Origin: Hordeum vulgare subsp. vulgare
Lineage: Eukaryota; Streptophyta; Magnoliopsida; Poales; Poaceae
Reading direction: 5' to 3'
Assembly (NCBI RefSeq): GCF_904849725.1
Contig: NC_058522.1
Location: forward strand, 457,438,844 to 457,502,843
Length of the DNA stretch: 64,000 nucleotides
Both the position numbers and the translations under genes were made by a program. Under the pieces are notes generated by a model. That model was not told the DNA's origin and ran no database searches. It saw nothing but the letters and a program-made list of their open reading frames with translations. Shown here piece after piece: positions 32,388-43,482 of this stretch. How positions within the stretch are numbered: the first letter of the stretch is position 1; every line of letters starts with the position of its first letter.

Positions 32388-33070
32388 AGAATGATGGACC
32401 AACTTACCATAGAGAGATTTAACCAAAAAGAGACCTGAAGTAGGAGCTAGGTTGTAATCTCTAGGGCGCACCGACCGGCGGTCGTTACTCCTCGCGGGAT
32501 GTGAACTGGCCCCATAGATCAATACTAGTGTTTTCTATGCACCTTGTCATCACTCGTGCGCACCCGGGACCAACTTCCTCGTCGGTCACCCATCCTAGAA
32601 CTACTCCAGTCTAACACCCCTATTAAGGTAGGCTATCATATACACCCCACTCAAAGGAACCAACGTCCTCATCAAGCCACAAGAACCGACATCCTATTAT
32701 CTTCAAGCGATTGTCTTTGCGTAACACCAATGGCTTTACCCATTATCGATGTCTTCACACATTTTTAGGGGTCGTGTGCGACGGTTAAACCGAATCTTTG
32801 GGGACTGATATGTCTATTATCCTGTGAACTCACACAAACACATTAGTCCCTCAACCACGTTTGTCTTCAATACTACAAAACCAACAAGTGGTGGCACTAG
32901 ATGCACTTACAAGAACCATGGACCAACTTAACATAGAGAGATTTAACCAAAAAAAGACTTGAAGTAGGAGCCAGGTTGTAACCGCTAGGACACACCGACC
33001 GGCGGTCGTTACTCCTCGCAAGATCTAAACTGGCCCCATAGATCAATACTAGTATTTTATATGCACTTAC
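32172..33070. repeat. Direct duplication: copia LTR edge + flank + Cassandra end
   Basis: 32,172-32,543 and 32,694-33,070 are about 370-bp direct copies with a period of about 520 bp. Each holds the outer part of the copia LTR, the same flank (ATGGACCAACTTA..ATAGAGAGATTTAACC) and part of a Cassandra-like LTR. The copies differ by scattered substitutions, so the duplication is not recent. Confidence 0.75.
32452..32641 (-). mobile_element. Cassandra-like LTR with 5S core partly deleted
   Basis: It aligns with the Cassandra LTR at 51,462-51,725 over CCGGCGGTCGTTACTC, CTGGCCCCATAGATC, TCACTCGTGCGCACCCGGGA and CACCCATCCTAGAACTACTCCA. It then jumps directly to GTCTAACACCCCTATT. About 70 bp covering the 5S box A-like region are missing. 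Confidence 0.55.
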
Positions 33071-33459
33071 AAGAACCACTAGTATTTCATCCGCCCAACA
33101 AAGGATGCAAGACGCAACCCTCACGGTCGGAATTACATGAACCTGCCGGTGCAATGCTCGCATGTACGAGCCGCCTAACAGAAGGGCGCAAGTCGCCACC
33201 CTCACAGTCCGGATAACATCAACTTGCCGGTGTAGCGGCTTTATATCTCGGAGATGGAGTGAGTACCAGTATCTTTTCTCTGCCGGTTTATGCCACAATC
33301 AAGTATGGAGACTCTCAAGCCGCCTCCGTGAGTCGACTTAAGACTCGGGGGCTACATGGACATGGCTCGGCAGGCTCAACTGGGATGAATAATTCAAGAA
33401 CCCCGAGTCATTACAGAAAAATTAAGCCGGTCTAAATACTTGAGCTTTTGATACAAAAG

Positions 33460-34015
33460 TCTCCCTTGGGTGGCGCTTGAGCTTTCTGACTCGCCCTATC
33501 CTGTTGCGACCTTACGAGCCGACGAAACTGCTATCTTGGGTGGCGCTTGAGCTTTCTGACTCGCCCTATCATGTCGCGACCTTATGAGCCGACGAAAGTG
33601 CTATCTTGGGTGGCGCTTGAACTTTCCGACTCGCCCTATCCAGTCGCGACCTTATGAGCCGACGAAACTGCTATCTTGGGTGGCGCTTGAGCTTTCTGAC
33701 TCGCCCTATCCTGTCGCGACCTTATGAGCCGACGAAACTGCTATCTTGGGTGGCGCTTGAGCTTTCTGACTCGCCCTATCCAGTCGCGACCTTATGAGCC
33801 GACGAAACTGCTATCTTGGGTGGCGCTTGAGCTTTCTGACTCGCCCTATCCAGTCGCGACCTTATGAGCCGACGAAACTGCTATCTTGGGTGGCGCTTGA
33901 GCTTTCTGACTCGCCCTATCCTGTCGCGACCTTATGAGCCAACGAAACTGCTATCTTGGGTGGCGCTTGAGCTTTCTGACTCGCCCTATCCAGTCGCGAC
34001 CTTATGAGCCAACTT
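33460..34015. repeat. 70-bp tandem array, eight copies (first element)
   Basis: The unit starts CTATCTTGGGTGGCGCTTGA and ends GAGCCGACGAAACTG, spaced exactly 70 bp from about 33,463 to 34,012. Units alternate between CCTGTCGCGAC and CCAGTCGCGAC variants. A diverged single unit occurs in the autonomous element near 5,950. Confidence 0.9.
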
Positions 34016-34489
34016 ATTTAAAATAGCTTGATGCCATACTTATCATATCATATACATGCATCATCTAGTATTGCATCATGCATCATACATACATATCATG
34101 TCGGTCTTCAAAACCGGGTCAAAGCATAAATTATTGCAGGTGCAAATAAATCTTTGAATAGCCAATTTGGCTGGATTTTCGTCATGGTTTATCATAACCA
34201 GTGTTAAACGATTGGGGTTTTTAAGCCAGCTCGGAATAATTGTCTATTGTTGAAGAGCCGCCCTATCATATATAAATGCACGGTCATCTAATTGACCGGC
34301 CCCTTGGATTTCTTCAACTTGTGCTTTGTAGTAAACTACAACACTTATGGATTTCTAAAGGATATATTTGCTGGGTTACATTGCAACCACAGTCAAGGAT
34401 TTATTTTATCACAAAGGCATCATCAGCTCACAGAGTGGATATGATTTTATTCTACAGTGGAAGGAATAGCCCCGAGTCGCTGTAGGCAC

Positions 34490-35487
34490 ACAACCCGGCA
34501 CTTGGGGGCTACATTATTCAAATCAAGATTACATCAAATTATGAAAGTCACATGTCACTGCAAGCATGCACCATGACACTTGGGGTCTAATGCAATCAGC
34601 TTTTCAAATCACCACATCATCAACAGACCCAACTATTTCAAGGAGATAAGCCGGACCTGGGGGCTACAGGTCGTTTTTTATTCAAATATGGATTCAAGGA
34701 AGTCCCTGCTCATTATTGCATAATGACCCAGCCCTTGGGGGCTACATCATATATTGTTTTATTTCCAAAGGAGAAGAACGTGGAAGTCCAGAGTCGTCGC
34801 AAGCAATCGACCCGTCACTTGGGGGCTACACTATTGAGATCATAATTTCTAAAGTCCCAAGTTGCTGCAGGCAAGACAACCCGACCCTTGGGGGCTACAG
34901 CACTAAGTTGTTTCATAGATCATGAGGTTCAAATTGAAGACCCGGCCCATCACACCCTGATGACCCGGCCCTTGGGGGCTACAGGTAATATGGATATATC
35001 AAAAAATTGAAGAGCACATTTCATTCTGTCATGGAGGTGAATTATTGGGAGACCGGTTCAGCATATTTTTATTTAGTTGAAGCACTGAAAGACCGGATCA
35101 ACATCACACGGATTTGTCAATTGGAGTTCAATTGTTTGACGGGGCACTACTAATAATGATGACCCGCCATTGTCAATCATGACCCACCATTATCAATCAT
35201 AACCCGCCGAAGCAAGAGAAGCTAGTTCAACATTGTGTGGATTTCTTATTTCCCAAATTTTCATCAAGCCAAAGCATTGGAGGCCGACTCAATGGCATAT
35301 GTATTTTATTACAAAGAACACGTACCAACAAGATGATTGTGAAGACGGCTCGAAGAAACCCGGATTTTTCAAGGAGCCACTTCAGTAAATGAAGCCGGCA
35401 AGAGGAGGAAGCCGGTCCCTTAACTTATTTATTATTCTTATTTCAGGAGCTTACCATGAATAAATTCAAGATAACCTTGGGGGCTAA
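34490..35487 (+). repeat. Series of polypurine-tract-like motifs before the shared LTR
   Basis: CTTGGGGGCTACA or close variants occur near 34,502, 34,582, 34,661, 34,735, 34,819, 34,890 and 34,973, and finally as the true tract CCTTGGGGGCTAA abutting the LTR at 35,488. The same series recurs at 40,370-41,354. No coding frame of interest overlaps. Confidence 0.7.
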
Positions 35488-36126
35488 TGTCGGGGATATA
35501 CCCCGCAGTGTAACCCGGCTTGGAGTATGACCCGCCAAAGGACTTGGCAGTTCACCGGCGACTCAGCAGTGACCTGGCGGGCGACTCATACTTGTCCCCA
35601 CAGGCGACTTAGATAAATGAAGAAGGCCCAAGACCCAGCGTGCACCTTGGCATAAGGCGACTCATAGAGAGGCCAGGAGGGCCGACTCACAAGAGAAGGC
35701 CCAAGAAGAGGAAAGACTCCCACAAGAAGGAAACAAGACCCAGATTAGGATTCAAGAGAGACTAGTCCTATTCCTACTTCCAGTAGGACTCTACATGTAA
35801 ACTTACCTCTTCCACCTATATAAGAGGGGTAAGGCACCCCAAGAGGGAAGATTCACAACTTAGGTCTAGACAAGACAGATCATGAGATAGACAGATTAGA
35901 CACCCACGAGATTAGAGGTGGCGAGTCTGCACCCTTGTAATCAAGATCATCATCTCCATCAATGGAACACAAGCAGGACGTAGGATTTTACCTCTATCGG
36001 AGGGGCCGAACCTGGGTAAACTCGCATCTCTCGATTCCGACCAACCCCTTCAAGGCGCCACATGGTTGCGATGGCCTCACACCTAAGTTCTCTCACGAGA
36101 ACATCTGTCGTGACAAAACCACGACA
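35488..36126 (+). repeat. LTR shared by the tandem Tat-like elements
   Basis: 639 bp, TGTCGGGGATATACC to AAAACCACGACA. A TATA-like CTATATAAG is near 35,816. It is followed at 36,127 by GTTGGCGCCCACCGTGGGGC, a primer binding site, so it acts as the 5' LTR of the second, complete element. Confidence 0.9.
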
Positions 36127-36127
36127 G

Positions 36128-36146
36128 TTGGCGCCCACCGTGGGGC
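36128..36146 (+). other. Primer binding site of the Tat-like element
   Basis: TTGGCGCCCACCGTGGGGC starts 1 nt after the LTR. This is the usual location and sequence type for plant Tat elements. The specific tRNA was not assigned. Confidence 0.7.
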
Positions 36147-39100
36147 TTATCGCATGGTGGTATTGTGTTCTTGGAGGGAGCCCAACCAGGGATCGAGAGG
36201 CTCGCAATTGGCCGGATAAAAAAGAGAGCCGACTGAGATCTACATCAACTCGAAGTTCATCACTTCAGATTGGAAGAAATTTCAACGATGGATTCGCCAA
36301 ACCGGGCAGGACTTGGATTCGCCTCGTTCTGCAGCCGCCGCGTGTGCCATGGTGATCAGCGAAATACGAAGATGAGGAGATCGGCAAGATCAGATGCGCC
36401 AGGGTTCCAACTAATCCGAGGCGGTTTGTGAAACACCTTCAATTTCCTGACCACATAAATATACTACTTGGACTTAGTAGTAGTCCGCCTGCATCGCCGC
36501 GCGTCCCCTTGCTGAGCCGGTCGCCACGTCTCTCCATCTCGCCCCGTCGAGCCGGCCGCTGCCGCCTCGGGTCCAAGCCGCCAGCCTCCGCCGCCGCAAG
36601 TCGCCTTCGGTGCGCGCTTCCAACGAGCATTATACATCTACTATTGCAGCCCAGGGATACCGGCTTCGAGAAGCAATCGATCCATCCACCGCTTGATTTC
36701 AGAGCCTGGCTGTCACCACGATAGAAACCGATCAAGTTCTGACTCAGGTCAAGCCTGACCTGAGTCGCCCTCGACTGCGCTTCGCCGCTGCAGCTGTTCT
36801 CGCACAAGCTGGCCCGCCGCGTCACCCGCCTCGCTCCAACGCCGCAGCTGCCTGCCCTCGAGCCGATTTTCGCCTCTCCTGCCATCGCACCGTGGTCGAC
36901 TCGACCTCCCTCCATAGCCGCCTTGCCGGCCCTACCGTGTCGATGCACGCGATCTGAGTCACCTTCGCGGTAGCCGCCTCGCCGGCTTCCTGCGTCGATG
37001 CGCGCCATCCAAGTCGCCCTCATCGCAGCCGCCCAGGTCATGGCAGAGCCTCGCGCCACCTCCGGCTGATCCTCCGCGCGCGTCCGCACGTCGCCTGTGC
37101 CATCGCTCGCTTCTGCGCAGCCGTCTGCTCCACCCCACCGCGCTTGATGCGTTGCGTCTGCATCGCTCCGTCTCGCTTTGAGCCGCCGCGCTTTTAGCCA
37201 TCGTGTAGCCATCATTGCCGCGTGTTCGAGTCGCCTGGCCTCTACATGCCAAGCTTTGCCTCGAGCTACTTTGTCGTCTCGCCTCCGCTGCGCCTCTGCT
37301 ACTATGGAATACGTAGATGATGGATGGATCCTAGTATAGTGCAATACGCGCCCATACTAAACTAGCCTGAACAAGCATGCAGGGAGGTTGATGGTTTGCT
37401 CGGAAGCTAGCTTACAAGCAGGCAAGGAGGTGGATGGTTTGCTCGGAAGCTAGCTTGCACGCACGCAGGGATGTCTAACATGCCGGTTTTCACCACGGCC
37501 GCCTCTCACCGCAGAGACGTCTTCCGCCACCGCTGTATACACGCCCAGTCGCTGGCTTGCAGCTGCCATTTCCGCCTCTCTGGCCTCCTCGCATCATAGC
37601 CCGCTTACCGTCGCCTCCACTGCGCCCGCACAAGCCACAGCCGCCTCGCCAAATCCGTGAAGACCGCGTCAAATACAAGGGATCGTCATGTAGTACTCCA
37701 CCAGTGCTACTTCACGGGAAGCCTAATTCCTACGCAGATACGAGGAGGCTATCAGGAGATTACTTCGAGAATAAAGGAAGGAAAAGTTACGAAGCAAGCC
37801 GCGAGCCGGAAGGATATGTGACAACGAACTCAGTCGCCGCCGTCGCGGCCCTGCGTGGAGCAGACTCACCTGGCCCGCCTGCTGCCGCCACCGTGACTCG
37901 CCTCGCCCCCGTCGCCTCACCTTGAGTCGGCTCGGCCCCTTCGCGCCTACCACCGCTGTTGTAACTCACCTCGTCACGCTCTGCCGCCGCCGTCGTGACT
38001 CGCCTCGTCACGTTTGCTGCCGCCGCCATGGCTCGCCATGCCACCGCTGCCTCGCGTTGAGCCGGCTCACCCTATCGCGCCTGCCGCAGCTGTCGTGGCT
38101 CGCCTTGCCTTGAGCCGATTGCGACCGACATAGTACTACACCAGGTTCTGCAGAGGAGGAGCTGCTTGCGCCCACCACATCTATTTCTTCATAGATGATG
38201 AAGATGAGCTCCGTCATGTACAGACTGCAAAGGGCTGTTGTTGCTATGTTGCGTAGTACTCCTACTAGTACTACTTCTCACGTGAAGGTGGAGCTCAAGA
38301 GCCACGGTGTGTTTTCTTCATCACATCAAGACAAAAAGAAGATAGAAAAAGTACGACTCGTACATTTTATTCTGTCTATCACCAGAAGCCATTCAGGAAA
38401 TACACAACGTCCCCTAATCCAGGAGATATCCATCCTATATACTTTGTCAATTCATATTAATTTTCTTGAAAACAATTACTTCGGTTTGTGATATTTTTTA
38501 CGCAGGACAAATACTCATTACTAAATTGGCGTTATATTGTGAGCACAAAGCTCGTGTCAATCAACGCCACGGGCGACTCACTATTCGCGTCGGCCTGTAA
38601 TGTCATGGGTGACTCACCGTCCGCGCCGATCTACAGACGACGAGGGTGAATCATTATCCAAGGCGGCTTACAATGACGCAGCCAACTCTCGCGTCTGCGC
38701 AACTAGAATGGTTTACAATGACAAGGACAAATTTCGCGTATGTGCAACCAAGGCGGCTTACAATGCTACAGTTGATTCTCGAGTCCATGCCAAAACGCCA
38801 GACAACTCTCGCACTCAAGTCGCCACCCTCACAGTCCGGATTACATCAAACTGTCAGGTGCAATGCTCGCCTGTATGAGCCGCCCAACAGAAGGACGCAA
38901 GTCGCCGTCCTCACGGACCGGATTATATCAACCCGCCCGTGCGGTGCTCGCTTATACGAGCTGCCCAACAAAGGATGCAACACGCCACCCTCATCGTCCG
39001 GATTACATGAACCTCCCGGTGCAATGCTCGCATGTATGAGCCGCCTAACAAAAGGACGCAAGTCGCCACCCTCACGGTCCGGATAACATCAACTTGTCGG

Positions 39101-39320
39101 TGCAGTGGCTTTATATCTCGGAGATGGAGCGAGTACCAGTATCTTTTCTCTGCCGGTTTATGCCACAATCAAGTATGGAGACTCTCAAGGTGCCTCCGTG
39201 AGTCGACTTAAGACTCGGGGGCTACATGGACATGGCTCGGCAGGCTCAACTGGGATGAATAATTCAAGAACCCCGGGTCATTACAGAAAAATTAAGTCGG
39301 TCTAAATACTTGAGCTTTTG
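36147..39320. other. Non-coding internal domain of the Tat-like element
   Basis: 36.4-38.2 kb is GC-rich with endless CGCC/GTCG-type motifs that give long but compositionally degenerate frames on both strands. There is no gag, pol or other domain. A 61-bp imperfect direct repeat (GGATGGTTTGCTCGGAAGCTAGCTT type) lies at 37,370-37,460. From 38,960 the sequence repeats 33,089 onward. Confidence 0.6.
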
Positions 39321-39336
39321 ATACAAAAGTCTCCCT

Positions 39337-39885
39337 TGGGTGGCGCTTGAGCTTTCTGACTCGCCCTATCCAGTCGCGACCTTATGAGCCGACGAAACTG
39401 CTATCTTGGGTGGCGCTTGAGCTTTCTGACTCGCCCTATCCTGTCGCGACCTTATGAGCCGACGAAACTGCTGTCTTGGTTGGCGCTTGAGCTTTCTGAC
39501 TCGCCCTATCCAGTCGCGACCTTATGAGCCGACGAAACTGCTATCTTGGGTGGCACTTCAGCTTTCTGACTTGCCCTATCCTGTCGCGACCTTATGAGCC
39601 GACGAAACTGCTATCTTGGGTGGCGCTTGAGCTTTCTAACTCGTCCTATCCAGTCGCGACCTTATGAGCCGACGAAACTGCTATCTTGGGTGGCGCTTGA
39701 GCTTTCTAACTCGCCCTATCCAGTCGCGACCTTATGAGCCGACGAAACTGCTATCTTGGGTGGCGCTTGAGCTTTCTGACTCGCCCTATCTTGTCGCAAC
39801 CTTATGAGCTGACAAAACTGCTATCTTGGGTGGCGCTTGAGCTTTCTGACTCGCCCTATCCAGTCGCGACCTTATGAGCCGACTT
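39337..39885. repeat. 70-bp tandem array, eight copies (second element)
   Basis: Same unit and copy number as 33,460-34,015. The CTG/CAG variant order matches in copies 2-8, so both arrays descend from one array by duplication of the whole block rather than by separate expansion. Confidence 0.9.
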
Positions 39886-41354
39886 ATTTAAAATAGCTTG
39901 ATGCCATACTTATCATATCATATACATGCATCATCTAGCATTGTCATGCATCATACATACATATCATGCCGGTCTTCAAAACCGGGTCAAAGCATAAATT
40001 ATTGCAGGTGCAAATAAATCTTTGAATAGCCAATTTGGCTGGATTTTCGTCATGGTTTATCATAACCAGTGTTAAACGATTGGGGTTTTTAAGCCAGCTC
40101 GGAATAATTGTCTATTGTTGAAGAGCCGCCCTATCATATATAAATGCCGGGTCATCTAATTGACCGGCCCTTGGATTTCTTCAACTTGTGCTTTGTAGTA
40201 AACTACAACACTTATGGATTTCTCAAGGATATATTTGCTGGGTTACATTGCAACCACAGTCAAGGATTTCTTTTATCACAAAGGCATCATCTGCTCACAG
40301 AGTGGATATGATTTTATTCTACAGTGGAAGGAATAGCCCCGAGTCGCTGCAGGCACACAACCCGGCACTTGGGGGCTACATTATTCAAATCAAGGTTAGA
40401 TCAAATTATGAAAGTCCCATGTCACTGTAAGCATGCAACATGACACTTGGGGTCTAATGCAATCAGCTTTTCAAATCACCACATCATCAACAGACCCAAC
40501 TATTTCAAGGAGATAAGCCGGCCCTGGGGGCTACAGGTCGTTCTTTATTCAAATATGGATTCAAGGAAGTCCCTGCTCATTATTGCATAATGACCCGGCC
40601 CTTGGGGGCTACATCATAGGATGTTTTATTTTCAAAGGAGAAGAACGTGGAAGTCACGAGTCGTCGCAAGCAATCGACCCGTCACTTGGGGGCTACACTG
40701 TTGAGATCATAATTTCTAAAGTCCCAAGTTGCTGCAGGCAAGACAACCCGACCCTTGGGGGCTACAGCACTAAGTTGTTTCATAGTTCATGAGGTTCAAA
40801 TTGAAGAACCGGCCCATCACACCCTGATGACCCGGCCCTTGGGGGCTACAGGTAATATGGATATATCAAAAAATTGAAGAGCACATTTCATTCTGTCATG
40901 GAGGTGAAGTATTGGGAGACCGGTTCTTCATAGTTTTATCTAGTTGAAGCACTGAAAGACCGGCTCAACATCAGACGGATTTGTCAATTGGAGTTCAGTT
41001 GTTTGACGGGGCACTACTAATAATGATGACCCGCCATTGTCAATCATGACCCGCCATTATCAATCATAACCTGCCGAAGCAAGAGAACCTAGTTCAACAT
41101 TGTGTGGATTTCTTATTTCCCAAATTTTCATCAAGCCAAAGCATTGGAGTCCGACTCAATGGCATATGTATTTTATTACAAAGAACACGTACCAACAAGA
41201 TGATTGTGAAGACGGCTCGAAGAAACCCGGATTTTTCAAGGAGCCACTTCAGTAAATCAAGCCGGCCAGAGGAGGAAGCCGGTCCCTTAACTTATTTATT
41301 ATTCTTATTTCAGGAGCTTACCATGAATAAATTCAAGCTAACCTTGGGGGCTAA

Positions 41355-41993
41355 TGTCGGGGATATACCCCGCAGTGTAACCCGGCTTGGAGTATGACCC
41401 GCCAAAGGACTTGGCGATTCACCGGCGACTCTGCAGTGACCTGGCGGGCGACTCATACTTGCCCCACAGGCGACTTAGATAAATGACGAAGGCCCAAGAC
41501 CCAGCGTGCACCCTGGCATAAGGCGACTCATAGAGAGGCCAGGAGGGCGGACTCACAAGAGAAGGCCCAAGAAGAGGAAAGACTCCCACAAGAAGGAAAA
41601 AAGACCCAGAATAGGATTCAAGAGAGACTAGTCCTATTCCTACTTCCAGTAGGACTCTACATGTAAACTTACCTCTTCCACCTATATAAGGAGGGGTAAG
41701 GCACCCCAAGAACGAAGATTCACAACTTAGGTCTAGACAAGACAGATCATGAGATAGACAGATTAGACATCCATGAGATTAGAGGTGGCGAGTCTGCACC
41801 CTTGTAATCAAGATCATCATCTCCATCAATGGAACACAAGCAAGACGTAGGCTTTTACCTCCATCGGAGGGGCCGAACCTGGGTAAACTCGCGTCTCTCG
41901 ATTCCGACCAACCCCTTCAAGGCGCCACATGGTTGCGATGGCCTCACACCTAAGTTCTCTCACGAGAACATCTGCCGTGACAAAACCACGACA
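41355..41993 (+). repeat. 3' LTR of the Tat-like element
   Basis: 639 bp, nearly identical to 35,488-36,126 with scattered differences. It directly abuts the truncated 3' LTR of Athila element B at 41,994. Confidence 0.9.
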
Positions 41994-43482
41994 CTTGCGT
42001 TGGTTTTTTCCTTGAAGAGGAAAGGGTGGTGCAGCACAGGAGCAGTAAGTATTTCCCTCAGTTTGAGAACCAAGGTATCAATCCAGTAGGAGAATCTCGT
42101 CAAGTCCAGAGTACCTGCAGAAACACAAAGGGCTTGCAGCCAACTCTATAAAGGGGTTGTTAATACCTTCAAGATTGATTGCAAAATGAGATCTGAAGGC
42201 GGAAAGTGCAACGAAGTAAAAGTCTAAGGCTGAAAATATGGTGTGGAGTAGACCCGAGGGCCATAGTTTTCACTAGAGGCTTCTCTCAAAATAGAAAATA
42301 TTACGATGGGTGAACAAATTACTGTCGAGCAATGGATAGAACCGCGCAAAGTCATGACGATATATAAGGCAATGATCATACATATAGGCATCACGTCCGA
42401 GACAAGTAGACCGATACTTTATGCATCTACTACTATTACTCCACACATCGACCGCTATCCAGCATGCATCTAGTGTATTGAGTTCATGACGAACAGAGTA
42501 ACGCCTTAAGCAAGATGACATGATGTAGAGGGATAATCTCAAACCAATGATGAAAACCCCATCTTTTTACCCTTGATGGCAACAACATGATGCGTGCCTT
42601 GCTACCCCTTCTGTCACTAGGTGAGGTCACCGCACGGTATGAACCCAAAACCAAGCACTTCTCAAATTGCAAGAATCATATATCAAGCTGGCCGAACAAA
42701 CCCACAACTCGAAGAGAATTACAAGGATATGAAATCATGCATAAGAGAGATCAGAAGAAACTCAAATAAGATTCATAGATAATCTGATCATAAATCCACA
42801 ATTCATCGGATCTCGACAAACACACCGCAAAAGAAGATTACATCGGATAGATCTCCATGAAGATCCTGGAGAACTTTGTATTGAAGATCCAAGAGAGAGA
42901 AGAAGCCATCTGGCTACTAGCTATGGACCTGTAGGTCTATGGTGAAATACTCACGCATCATCGAAGAGGTCATGGTGTTGATGAACAAGCCCTCTGTATT
43001 CGAATCCCCCTCCGGCAGGGCACCAGAACGTGCCCCAGATGGGATCTTGCGGAGACAGAAGCTTGCGGCGGCGGAAAAGTATCTTCGATGATCTCCTGAT
43101 TTTTTCTGGAATTTTTGGGAATATATATGCGGAAGACCTAGGGCAGAGGTGGCCCAGGGAGCCCACAAGCCTGGGAAGCGCGGGGCCCCTGGCTGCGTTT
43201 AGGGGGCTTGTGGAGTCCTGGTGACCCCCAGCCTTGGTTCTCAAGTTCCCCGATCTTCTTCTGTTTCAGAAAAAATCTTTTTGGAAGTTTCGTTCCGTTT
43301 GGACTCCGTTTAAAATCCTCCTCTCAAAAGGATCAAAAACACGGAAAAACAAGAACTGGCACTTGGCACTGAGTTAATAAGTTAGTCCCAAAAAAGATAT
43401 CAAAGGCATACAAAACATCCAAAGTTTGACAAGATAATAGCATGAAACCATTAAAAATTAGAGATACATTGGAGACGTATCA
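41994..43482 (-). repeat. 3' LTR of element B
   Basis: It matches 47,746-48,555 and 50,701-51,317. A GC-rich inverted repeat (CCCACAAGCC..GGCTTGTGG) lies at about 43,157-43,212. The outer end is cut by the Tat-like element. Confidence 0.85.

Larger units (their letters stand above)
33089..41993 (+). mobile_element. Tandem pair of non-autonomous Tat-like gypsy elements sharing an LTR
   Basis: Layout: partial internal region (33,089-35,487), LTR (35,488-36,126), complete internal region (36,127-41,354), LTR (41,355-41,993). The first 3.04 kb and the last 3.03 kb are near-identical direct copies about 5,870 bp apart. No gag or pol is present; the interior is GC-rich non-coding (36.4-38.2 kb) plus repeat arrays. 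The ends TGTCGGGG and CCACGACA resemble the autonomous element at 1-11,494. Orientation is inferred from PBS and polypurine tract. Confidence 0.8.

Noticed and set aside
33460..34015. Array of regular repeats as a possible CRISPR
   Set aside because: Units are contiguous 70-bp tandem copies without unique spacers, inside a plant retrotransposon.
36439..37344. 301-codon open frame on minus (and other long frames) in the Tat-like interior
   Set aside because: Sequence is GC-rich and made of degenerate CGCC/GTCG motifs; the frame is Arg/Ala-biased, has no domain, and long frames overlap on both strands.
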